This document shows, piece by piece, positions 1 through 6,046 of a stretch of DNA of 14,984 bases. The notes below the pieces were generated by a model. It was given only the letters and a program-made list of their open reading frames with translations, ran no database searches and was not told the origin of the DNA. Every line of letters begins with the position of its first letter. The stretch's first letter is position 1. The translations under genes and the position numbers were made by a program. This stretch comes from Alphaproteobacteria bacterium (lineage in GTDB: Bacteria > Pseudomonadota > Alphaproteobacteria > Micropepsales > Micropepsaceae): the NCBI GenBank assembly GCA_026400305.1, contig JAPLPI010000064.1, positions 1 to 14,984 on the forward strand. The letters run 5' to 3'.

Positions 1-1
1 G

Positions 2-718
2 GGTGCTGTGCCGCTGTTCGTGGTCGCCTTCCTGCGCCACCGCCTGCCGGAGACTGCCCGCTTCGCCGCGCAGGAGCATAAGACCAAATCCAAATTCGCC
101 GAGACGACGGACATGCTGCGGGACATGGTGCGCCAATATCCCGGGCGACTGGCGGCCATCTTCATCGCCGTGTCGGCCTGGGGTTTCGCCATCTCGGCGG
201 CGACCTTGCTGGCATCCAAGGTGCTGCAGAGCGATTATCACTACCAGCCTTGGCAGACCACCGCGCTGTTCGTGCCCGGCGGGCTGATCGGACTGGGCCT
301 GGCAATCGCCGCGGGACGCCTGTCGGACCGGATAGGGCGAAAGCCCATGGCCTTTGCGATCGTCACGCTGTGCGGCGTCTGCTTTTATCTTTTCTATGGC
401 GGCGCGCCGGCCTGGGCGATGCCGATATTGTGGACCCTGGCCTTTTTCGGTTTCTTCTCGGGCGACGTGCTGGTGGCGGGCTTCGCGCTGGAGATCGTAC
501 CTACCCATTACCGCGCCACCGTCTCCGGCCTGCGCTATCTGGTGGAAATCAGCATTGGCGCCCTGGCGCTGATGCTGGAAGGCCATCTTTACGACCGCTT
601 CCACGCCCACGGCCCCGCCATCCAGTTGCTGCTGGCGACTATCCCGATCACCCTGATCGCCTTATTGTTCCTGCCGGAGCCGGCGGGAAAGACCCTAGAG
701 GAAATGAGCGGTGGTTAG
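2..718 (+). CDS. MFS transporter, C-terminal half (cut by window edge)
   Basis: The open frame runs in from the left edge, so the start and the first six membrane segments are missing; about 238 residues remain. After a charged loop (RLPETARF...KTKSKFAE) come six hydrophobic stretches that fit TM7–12. The sequence GRLSDRIGRKP (about residues 102–112 of the visible part) matches the loop 8–9 copy of the major facilitator signature GxLaDRxGRK. The end, LPEPAGKTLEE, resembles the PET(A)G+TLEE tail of sugar-porter and metabolite:H+ symporter types. From the family, it should be an inner-membrane secondary transporter; the substrate cannot be read from this half. The stop overlaps the next gene by 8 bases, which suggests co-translation. 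It could equally be an exporter. Confidence 0.85.
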   Translation, partial: GAVPLFVVAFLRHRLPETARFAAQEHKTKSKFAETTDMLRDMVRQYPGRLAAIFIAVSAWGFAISAATLLASKVLQSDYHYQPWQTTALFVPGGLIGLGLAIAAGRLSDRIGRKPMAFAIVTLCGVCFYLFYGGAPAWAMPILWTLAFFGFFSGDVLVAGFALEIVPTHYRATVSGLRYLVEISIGALALMLEGHLYDRFHAHGPAIQLLLATIPITLIALLFLPEPAGKTLEEMSGG

Positions 719-1106
719 GACGCTTGTCTTGGTGATGCTGTTTTTGCCGACCGCAACGATGGCGGCAGAAGTCACCTGCAAAAAAAGCCCCGCCCTGACC
801 GGGCAGTGCCGGATGGTGAAGGGCAGCCTGGGCCTGACCCCGGGTTTGGGCGTGACCGTGGTCGCCGAGGACGGCACCAAGATCATCATCAAGGCGCCGC
901 CCGACAGCAATGCCGACATCGCCCCGCCCGTCATGCAGAACTGGCTCTATTGGCAAAGCAAGACCGGCTCCATGCGCACCCGCATCACCGGCACCTTTGA
1001 AATCTGCCCCCTGCCGTCCCAGATCAATACGGCCGGCATCAAGGATTATGGCTGCATCAACCGGGGCACCAAAATCGCGCAGGACAAGACTGTTTCAGTT
1101 AACTGA
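711..1106 (+). CDS. Small secreted protein of unknown function, four cysteines
   Basis: 131 residues. I do not recognise the family. The start is a GTG at 711, preceded at a good distance by a GAGGAA ribosome site (698–703) inside the end of the transporter gene. Residues 1–19 form a clear Sec signal peptide: a short basic start (MVRT), a hydrophobic core (LVLVMLFLP) and an A-x-A-like cleavage end (TMAA, cut before E20). The mature protein has exactly four cysteines (C23, C33, C99, C115), which could make two disulfides in the periplasm. The middle (VTVVAEDGTKIIIKAPP) looks like beta strands, and the motif FEICPLPSQ...DYGCINRG near the C-terminus may be a family signature. The 8-base overlap with the transporter gene suggests joint expression. 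It is not essential to the pyrimidine genes downstream, which have their own promoter. Confidence 0.75.
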   Translation: MVRTLVLVMLFLPTATMAAEVTCKKSPALTGQCRMVKGSLGLTPGLGVTVVAEDGTKIIIKAPPDSNADIAPPVMQNWLYWQSKTGSMRTRITGTFEICPLPSQINTAGIKDYGCINRGTKIAQDKTVSVN

Positions 1107-1115
1107 ACACCCCGC

Positions 1116-1144
1116 TTGCGGGCCGCAATATCCCTCTCTATAAG
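1116..1144 (+). promoter_or_regulatory. Candidate promoter of the pyrB operon, near-leaderless
   Basis: TTGCGG at 1116–1121 and TATAAG at 1139–1144 are separated by exactly 17 bases, a good housekeeping-sigma arrangement for an alphaproteobacterium. Initiation about 7 bases after the -10 box falls near 1151, only about four bases before the pyrB ATG at 1155. No Shine–Dalgarno sequence lies upstream of that ATG. The upstream gene ends at 1106, so the promoter sits in the only free gap. Confidence 0.55.
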
Positions 1145-1154
1145 CCGGGCTTTA

Positions 1155-2102
1155 ATGACATCTCCGAGTACCGCACCGATCCTGCGTTCCAAGCATCTGC
1201 TGGGGATAGAGGGGCTTACGCCCTTCGACGTCACCGCAATGCTGGACCTGGCCGAGACCTATGTCGTGCAGGGCCGCGCCGCCGACAAGAAGACCGCCCT
1301 GCTCAAGGGCCGCACCCTGATCAACCTGTTCTTTGAATCCAGCACCCGCACCCAGTCCTCCTTCGAGCTGGCCGGCAAGCGGCTGGGCGCCGATGTGATG
1401 AACATGTCGGTCAAGACCTCGTCGGTGTCAAAGGGCGAGACGCTGATCGACACCGCCTCCACCATCAACGCCATGCGCCCGGACATATTGGTGGTGCGCC
1501 ACCAGGATGCCGGCGCCGCCGAGCTTCTGTCGCGCAAGCTGGACTGCAGCGTGATCAATGCCGGCGACGGCGCCCATGAACATCCCACCCAGGCATTGCT
1601 GGATGCGCTGACCATCCGCCGCCATCGCGGCAGCTTCGAAGGCCTGGTGATCGCCATCTGCGGCGACGTGCTGCACAGCCGCGTCGCCCGTTCCAACCTG
1701 CGCCTGCTCTCCATAATGGGCGCGCAGGTGCGGCTGGTGGCGCCGCGCACCTTACTGCCCTGCGACGCCGACCGCTTCGGGGTGGAAGTCCATACCAACA
1801 TGAAGAGCGGGCTGGCGGGCGCCGACATCGTGATGATGCTGCGCCTGCAGCTGGAGCGCATGGCCGGCGCCTTCGTGCCGTCGACCCGGGAATATTTCCG
1901 CTTTTATGGCCTGGACCGCGAAAAGCTGTCCGTGGCCAAGCCAGGCGCCCTTGTCATGCACCCGGGCCCCATGAACCGGGGCGTGGAAATCGCCTCCGAC
2001 ATCGCCGACGATGTGCAGGTCAGCCTGATCGCCGAACAGGTGGAGATGGGCGTGGCCCTTCGCATGGCCATACTCGATGCGCTGTCGCGGGGGATGTCAT
2101 GA
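1155..2102 (+). CDS. pyrB: Aspartate carbamoyltransferase catalytic subunit
   Basis: 315 residues, the usual length for the catalytic chain. It condenses carbamoyl phosphate with aspartate, the committed step of pyrimidine synthesis in the cytoplasm. Visible motifs: SSTRT at 62–66 (carbamoyl-phosphate binding), SKGETLIDT at 92–100, [16 protein letters not shown] at 135–150, [12 protein letters not shown] at 170–181 and [12 protein letters not shown] at 268–279. I chose ATG 1155 rather than the in-frame TTG at 1116: the TTG falls within the promoter's -35 box and the extra 13 residues do not look like ATCase. The last bases overlap the DHOase-family gene by four (ATGA), so the two are translationally coupled. 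No pyrI regulatory subunit is present; from the family, such class A enzymes assemble with a DHOase-like partner instead. Confidence 0.97.
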   Translation: MTSPSTAPILRSKHLLGIEGLTPFDVTAMLDLAETYVVQGRAADKKTALLKGRTLINLFFESSTRTQSSFELAGKRLGADVMNMSVKTSSVSKGETLIDTASTINAMRPDILVVRHQDAGAAELLSRKLDCSVINAGDGAHEHPTQALLDALTIRRHRGSFEGLVIAICGDVLHSRVARSNLRLLSIMGAQVRLVAPRTLLPCDADRFGVEVHTNMKSGLAGADIVMMLRLQLERMAGAFVPSTREYFRFYGLDREKLSVAKPGALVMHPGPMNRGVEIASDIADDVQVSLIAEQVEMGVALRMAILDALSRGMS

Positions 2103-3388
2103 AGCGTATCGCCTTCCGCAACGCCCATTTGATCGATCCGGCTTCCGGCCTGGATGCCAAGGGTGGCCTCTTGGTGGAGAATGGCCGCATCGCCGATGTC
2201 GGCCCGCGCCTGTTCAACGATGCCGAGCCCAATGATCCCGAAGTGATCGACTGCCGCGGCCTGGTGCTGGCGCCGGGCCTGATCGATTGCCGCGTCTTCA
2301 CCGGCGAGCCGGGCGCCGAGCATCGCGAAAGCCTGGAGTCGGCATCCGCCGCAGCCGCCGCGGGCGGCGTCACGTCCATGATCGTGATGCCCAACACCGA
2401 TCCCGTCATCGATGAACCATCGCTAGTGGATTTCCTGCTGCGCCGCGCCGCCGCCACGGCAAAGGTCCGGGTGCTACCCTGCGCCGCCCTGACCAAGGGT
2501 TTGCTGGGCGAAACCATGACCGAAATCGGTCTCCTTCAGGAAGCGGGCGCTATTGCATTTACAGAGGGCGACCGTTCTGTCGCCAACGCCCGTGTGCTGC
2601 GCCGCGCCTTGTCCTATGCCGCCACCTTTGACGCGCTGGTGATTTCCCATGCCGAAGATCCCGAGTTGGTAAAGGGCGCCAGCGCTACCGAAGGCGAGTT
2701 CGCCACAAGGCTTGGCCTGCCCGCCGCGCCCGCCATTGCCGAGGCCATGATGGTGGAGCGCGACATCCGCCTGGTCGAACTGACCGGGGTACGGATGCAT
2801 TTCGGCCAGATCTCCACCCGCACCGCGCTGGACGTCATCGCCGCCGCCAAGGCGCGCGGCCTGCCCGTGACCTGCGGCGTCACCGCCCACCATCTCACCC
2901 TGAACGAGCTGGATGTCGGCGCCTATTACACGTTCCGCAAGGTTCGCCCGCCCCTGCGCAGCGAAGCCGACCGCGCCGCCATGGTCGAAGGCGTGGCATC
3001 GGGCGTGATCGACGTGATCGTGTCCAGCCATGAACCGCAGGGTGCCGACACCAAGCGCCAGCCCTATGCCTCTGCCGCCGCCGGCACGGTGGGGCTGGAG
3101 ACTTTGCTGCCCGCCGCCTTGTCGCTGTCGCACAATGGCGATGCCAGCCTGTCCCAGGTGATCGCCGCCCTGACCGCCGCACCGGCGCGCATCTTCGGCC
3201 TGCCCGGCGGCACCCTGGCCCGGGGCGCGCCCGCCGACCTGGTGCTGCTGGACGAGAATGAACCCTTTGTGGTGGACGCCGAAAAACTGCGCTCCCGCTC
3301 CCGAAACACCGCATTTGAAGGCCACAAATTCTCAGGACGCGCCCGAGCGACCTTTGTCGGCGGCGAATGCGTGTTCGACGCGCGCTAG
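2099..3388 (+). CDS. pyrC: Dihydroorotase-family protein, probably non-catalytic (PyrC'/PyrX type)
   Basis: 429 residues, amidohydrolase fold, starting at the ATG that overlaps the pyrB stop, with a GGGGGA ribosome site at 2089–2094. The family scaffold is intact: PGLID (59–63), [15 protein letters not shown] (88–102), ALTKG (130–134), the GxxxGLETLLP segment near 329–338 and the C-terminal APADLVLLD. The catalytic metal site is not. Where active type I enzymes have DxHxH after PGLI, this has DCRVF (63–67); the later HVST histidine is Q237 (GQIST), and the catalytic Asp of TDHAPH is S310 (SSHEPQ). One ligand-type histidine remains (H184 in SHAED). Known relatives in pseudomonads and other proteobacteria are inactive DHOase homologues needed for ATCase assembly, so I infer a structural partner of PyrB. 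It is often annotated simply as dihydroorotase; a genuine PyrC should be encoded elsewhere. Confidence 0.92.
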   Translation: MKRIAFRNAHLIDPASGLDAKGGLLVENGRIADVGPRLFNDAEPNDPEVIDCRGLVLAPGLIDCRVFTGEPGAEHRESLESASAAAAAGGVTSMIVMPNTDPVIDEPSLVDFLLRRAAATAKVRVLPCAALTKGLLGETMTEIGLLQEAGAIAFTEGDRSVANARVLRRALSYAATFDALVISHAEDPELVKGASATEGEFATRLGLPAAPAIAEAMMVERDIRLVELTGVRMHFGQISTRTALDVIAAAKARGLPVTCGVTAHHLTLNELDVGAYYTFRKVRPPLRSEADRAAMVEGVASGVIDVIVSSHEPQGADTKRQPYASAAAGTVGLETLLPAALSLSHNGDASLSQVIAALTAAPARIFGLPGGTLARGAPADLVLLDENEPFVVDAEKLRSRSRNTAFEGHKFSGRARATFVGGECVFDAR

Positions 3389-3421
3389 ATTTCTGCCGCG
3401 CCCACTGGCATCGTCCCCGCC

Positions 3422-4018
3422 ATGATCCTGCTGCAAGCACTGCTGCTCGGTTACCTGCTGGGCACCATGCCGTTCGGACTTTTCTTTGCCTGGATTTCCG
3501 GGGCCGGGGATGTGCGCAAGATCGGCTCGGGCAATATCGGCGCCACCAATGTGCTGCGCACCGGCAAGAAATGGGCCGCCGCTGCCACCCTTCTGTGCGA
3601 CGGCGCCAAGGGCGCGGCGGCGGTGCTGCTGGCGCGGACGCTGCTGCCGCCGGGGGCGGAGCTTATTGCCGCCGCTGCCGTGGTGCTGGGCCACATGTTT
3701 CCGCTGTGGCTGCGCTTCAAGGGCGGCAAGGGCGTGGCGACCTATCTGGGGGTCTGCTTCGCTCTGTATTGGCCGGTTGGCCTTATGGTGGCCGCCACCT
3801 GGATCGGCGCGGCGTGCATCTGGCGTATTTCGTCCCTGTCGGCGCTGATCGCCATCGCCTTGTCGTCAGCCTATTTCCTGCTGTTTCACCTGGAAGCCTA
3901 TGCCGGGCTGGCGCTGGCGCTTTCGCTGCTCATCTATTGGATGCATCGCGACAATATCCGCCGGCTTCTGCAAGGCGCCGAACCGCGCATCGGGAAGAAA
4001 AGCAGTGCAGCCACGTGA
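3422..4018 (+). CDS. plsY: Glycerol-3-phosphate acyltransferase PlsY (acyl-phosphate dependent)
   Basis: 198 residues, normal length. It moves an acyl group from acyl-phosphate to sn-glycerol-3-phosphate, the first step of phospholipid synthesis, in the inner membrane. All three conserved loops are visible: GSGNIGATN at 35–43, DGAKG at 60–64, and GHMFPLWLRFKGGKG at 90–104 (glycerol-phosphate and acyl-phosphate binding). Five or more hydrophobic segments separate them, as in the family. The first residues MILLQALLLGYLLGTMPFG are the expected first membrane helix, so ATG 3422 is right, although no clear ribosome site precedes it. It begins 33 bases after the DHOase-like gene and its end overlaps the start of dprA by 14 bases, which fits one transcript. 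Confidence 0.96.
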   Translation: MILLQALLLGYLLGTMPFGLFFAWISGAGDVRKIGSGNIGATNVLRTGKKWAAAATLLCDGAKGAAAVLLARTLLPPGAELIAAAAVVLGHMFPLWLRFKGGKGVATYLGVCFALYWPVGLMVAATWIGAACIWRISSLSALIAIALSSAYFLLFHLEAYAGLALALSLLIYWMHRDNIRRLLQGAEPRIGKKSSAAT

Positions 4019-5096
4019 GCGCGCCGACTGGCTGCGGCTGGCCCGCACCGAGAATATCGGTCCCGTCACCTTTCGAAACCTGATCGCGCGTTTCGGCACC
4101 GCGTCCGCGGCCTTAGGTGAAGTGCCGCGCATGGCAGGCCGGGGCGGCGCCAAAATCTTCGTCCTCCCGCATGAAAACGCCATCGCGTAGTAGATCGAGG
4201 TGCTTACCAAGTTGGGCGGGCGCATGATCGCCTCCTGCGAGCCGGATTATCCGCGCGGGCTGGCCGCGCTGGAAGCGCCGCCGCCCATCCTCAGCGTGTT
4301 GGGCCATCCGCACCTGTTGCAAAAAGAGATGATCGCCATGGTCGGTGCGCGCAACGCCAGCGCCCTGGCGCGCAAGTTCGCCGACACTTTGGCGCGCGAT
4401 CTGGCCTTTGCCGGCATCGTGGTGGTATCGGGCCTGGCGCGCAGCATCGACGCGGCCGCCCATGAAACGGCGCTGGCGGTGGGCACCGTCGCCGTGGTGG
4501 CAGGCGGCGTGGACATCATCTATCTGCCGGAAAATGAAAAGCTCTACGCGGCGATCAAGAACCAGGGCGTGATCGTTTCGGAAATGCGTCTGGGCGAAGC
4601 GCCCCAGGCGCGCCACGTCCCGCGCCGCAACCGCATCATCTCGGGCCTGGCGCGCGGCGTGGTGGTGGTGGAAGTCGCCGAGAAATACGGCTCGCTGATC
4701 ACCGCCCAGTACGCCATCGACCAGGGCCGCGAGGTGTTCGCCGTGCCGGGATCGCCGCTGGATCCGCGCGCGCGTGGCACCAACCGCCTGATCCGCGAAG
4801 GCGCCGTGCTGACCGAAAACGCGGACGACATTCTATCCGTGCTGTCGCCCATGCTGGGCGGCGGCTTTGCCGAGCCTGATGCGCCATCGCCCACGATGTC
4901 TGCCGCAGGGCTGGAAGCGGAAGCCGACCGCATCCGCGCGCGGGTTGAGGAAGCGCTTGGCCCTGCCCAGGTCGCGATCGACGAACTGATCCGCCAGACA
5001 GGCGCGCCGGTGGCCGCCATCCTGACGGTACTGCTGGAGCTAGAATTGGCCGGGCGCTGTGTCCGCCATCCCGGAAATCAGGTGAGTTGGGCCTAG
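4005..5096 (+). pseudogene. dprA: dprA, full-length frame interrupted by two adjacent TAG codons
   Basis: The frame from GTG 4005 to TAG 5094–5096 is a full-length DprA (about 361 sense codons) except that codons 62 and 63 (4188–4193) are both TAG. The first part (MQPRERADWLRLARTENIG... ending HENAIA) is the N-terminal helical/SAM-like domain with the usual RLxRTENIGPVTF motif; the second part carries the Rossmann DNA-binding fold. The start at 4005 has a GGGAAG ribosome site just upstream and overlaps plsY by 14 bases. DprA loads RecA on incoming single-stranded DNA during natural transformation. TAG is used as the normal stop by the neighbouring MFS, topA and rpmG genes, so amber recoding is unlikely. 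The gene is either disrupted, a split gene, or affected by a base-calling or assembly error. Confidence 0.8.
4200..5096 (+). CDS. dprA: DprA Rossmann-fold and winged-helix part (surviving open frame)
   Basis: 298 codons from GTG 4200, the first start after the two TAGs; an ATG at 4224 is an alternative. It keeps the DprA core in order: GGRMIASCEPDYP, MVGARNAS (about residues 46–53), VVSGLARSIDAAAHETAL, VAGGVDIIYLPEN, a VPRRNRIISGLARGVVVVE stretch, YGSLITAQYA, GREVFAVPGSPLDPRARGTNRLIREGA, then a C-terminal winged-helix-like domain (LGPAQVAIDELIRQTG...LLELELAGRCVRHPG). Some DprA proteins lack the N-terminal domain and still work, so this piece could be functional if translated; the ribosome site before 4200 is poor. 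Three usually invariant positions differ (RGID to RSID, FPRRNR to VPRRNR, SGSLIT to YGSLIT), which may indicate relaxed selection. Confidence 0.75.
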   Translation: MLTKLGGRMIASCEPDYPRGLAALEAPPPILSVLGHPHLLQKEMIAMVGARNASALARKFADTLARDLAFAGIVVVSGLARSIDAAAHETALAVGTVAVVAGGVDIIYLPENEKLYAAIKNQGVIVSEMRLGEAPQARHVPRRNRIISGLARGVVVVEVAEKYGSLITAQYAIDQGREVFAVPGSPLDPRARGTNRLIREGAVLTENADDILSVLSPMLGGGFAEPDAPSPTMSAAGLEAEADRIRARVEEALGPAQVAIDELIRQTGAPVAAILTVLLELELAGRCVRHPGNQVSWA

Positions 5097-5113
5097 AATC
5101 CGCCTAGACTCGC
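5092..5113 (+). promoter_or_regulatory. Tandem 11-base repeat with two GANTC sites before satP
   Basis: CCTAGAATCCG (5092–5102) is followed directly by CCTAGACTCGC (5103–5113). Each copy holds a GANTC site (GAATC 5096–5100, GACTC 5107–5111), the target of the alphaproteobacterial CcrM methylase, spaced one helical turn apart. TAGAAT at 5094–5099 matches five of six bases of a -10 box and would start transcription near 5106, but I see no matching -35 box. The repeat overlaps the dprA stop codon. Confidence 0.3.
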
Positions 5114-5143
5114 CCCACAAGAACAACAAAGAGGGAGCAACGC

Positions 5144-5710
5144 ATGGCAGACACGGCAAACCCCGCACCGCTTGGCCTGGTCGGGTTCGGAGTGACGACA
5201 GTTCTTCTCAGCAGCATCAATGCCGGCCTGTTGCCGGTGGCCGGCGAGCCGGTGGTCATCCCGCTGGCCATGGCCTTTGGCGGCACCGCCCAGATCATCG
5301 CCGGCATCATGGAGTTCAAGACCGGCAATGTGTTCGGCGCCACCGCCTTCACCGCCTATGGCGCCTTCTGGTGGTGGTTCGCGCTGCTGATCCTGTTGGG
5401 CGGCAACCACATCCTGGATCTGACGGGCGCGGGCAGCGCTATCGGCGTGTGCCTGCTGCTCTGGGGCGTCTTCACCCTGGGGCTGTGGGTTTCGACCTTC
5501 CGGCTCAGCAAATTGCTGTTCGCCATCTTCACCACCCTTTGGGTCGCCTTCTTCCTGCTGGGCCTTGGCGCGCTTCTGCCGAGTCCCGGCCTGCATACGG
5601 CGGGCGGTTGGGTCGGCCTGCTCTGCGGGTCGCTGGCGATGTATGGCAGCTTCGCCCTGGTCACCAATGCGACCTATGGCCGGGAAGTCATTCCGATCGG
5701 ATCCCGGTAA
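5144..5710 (+). CDS. satP: Acetate uptake transporter, GPR1/FUN34/YaaH (SatP) family
   Basis: 188 residues, the usual length for bacterial SatP/YaaH. The N-terminal hallmark NPAPLGL is at residues 6–12, and the second signature FTAYGAFW sits in the third hydrophobic segment (about 66–73). Six membrane helices are apparent (about 11–30, 37–58, 64–86, 95–114, 122–142, 148–168), ending in a polar tail ATYGREVIPIGSR typical of the family. Known members move acetate or succinate with protons across the inner membrane. The start has a strong GAGGGAG ribosome site (5131–5137). It lies 47 bases after dprA and is followed by a large hairpin, so it may be its own unit or the end of the plsY–dprA transcript. 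Its position between dprA and topA is unusual for the class. Confidence 0.93.
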   Translation: MADTANPAPLGLVGFGVTTVLLSSINAGLLPVAGEPVVIPLAMAFGGTAQIIAGIMEFKTGNVFGATAFTAYGAFWWWFALLILLGGNHILDLTGAGSAIGVCLLLWGVFTLGLWVSTFRLSKLLFAIFTTLWVAFFLLGLGALLPSPGLHTAGGWVGLLCGSLAMYGSFALVTNATYGREVIPIGSR

Positions 5711-5727
5711 CCACCTGATTTCACAGA

Positions 5728-5775
5728 CGAAGTGCGTGATTTTGGGCGGCCTTGCTGCCCAAAATCGCGTCTTCG
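5728..5775 (+). terminator. Long hairpin after satP, probable terminator
   Basis: The core arms are 5738–5750 (GATTTTGGGCGGC) and 5754–5766 (GCTGCCCAAAATC): 13 pairs with one G·U and a three-base CTT loop. The stem continues outward through 5734–5737/5767–5770 and, past a small internal loop, 5728–5731/5772–5775 (CGAA with TTCG). No clear T-run follows, so classic intrinsic termination is not certain. It ends the satP unit and isolates it from topA. Confidence 0.55.
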
Positions 5776-6046
5776 GGCTGGCGCTCATCATCATTTCGTA
5801 AGATTTCGACGCTTAACCATAGGATCGCGCCCCATGGGTGCACAACTAAGGGTTATATTAATGCTCGCAATCGCCGTAAATACAACCAGAAGTTTTAAAT
5901 CGTGCCGCCGCGCGTTGACAGCGGACTTTTCCTTCGATCAGTGTCCCGCCCCGTTTGCCGGCCCCCACCGGTTCCAAAACTTGCGAATTGCGGCGCAGAC
6001 CCCAGATAAGCCCCTCTTTCACCCCCTGACAGGTTCTTTTTCCTAG
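5776..6046 (+). other. Gene-free leader region of topA with candidate promoter elements
   Basis: No convincing gene on either strand in these 271 bases. The first half is AT-richer than its surroundings (a TTATATTAAT patch at 5853–5862). A TTGACA at 5915–5920 lacks a good -10 partner. A better candidate is TTGCGA (5981–5986) with GATAAG (6005–6010) at 18-base spacing, which would start topA transcription near 6017 and give a leader of about 30 bases. That pair resembles the pyrB promoter (TTGCGG, TATAAG). Only a weak ribosome site precedes the topA ATG at 6047. Confidence 0.4.

Noticed and set aside
1116..1154. TTG start extending pyrB by 13 residues
   Set aside because: The TTG forms the promoter -35 box and the extension is not ATCase-like; ATG 1155 gives normal length.
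2474..3325. 283-codon minus-strand frame across the DHOase-like gene
   Set aside because: Shadow frame with biased composition, no start signal and no family resemblance.
4188..4193. Amber recoding (pyrrolysine or suppressor) in dprA
   Set aside because: TAG terminates several intact neighbours, the two codons are adjacent, and no recoding structure is evident; disruption or error is simpler.
5915..5943. TTGACA at 5915 as the main topA promoter
   Set aside because: The -35 is perfect, but no acceptable -10 lies 16–18 bases downstream; the TTGCGA/GATAAG pair nearer the gene fits better.
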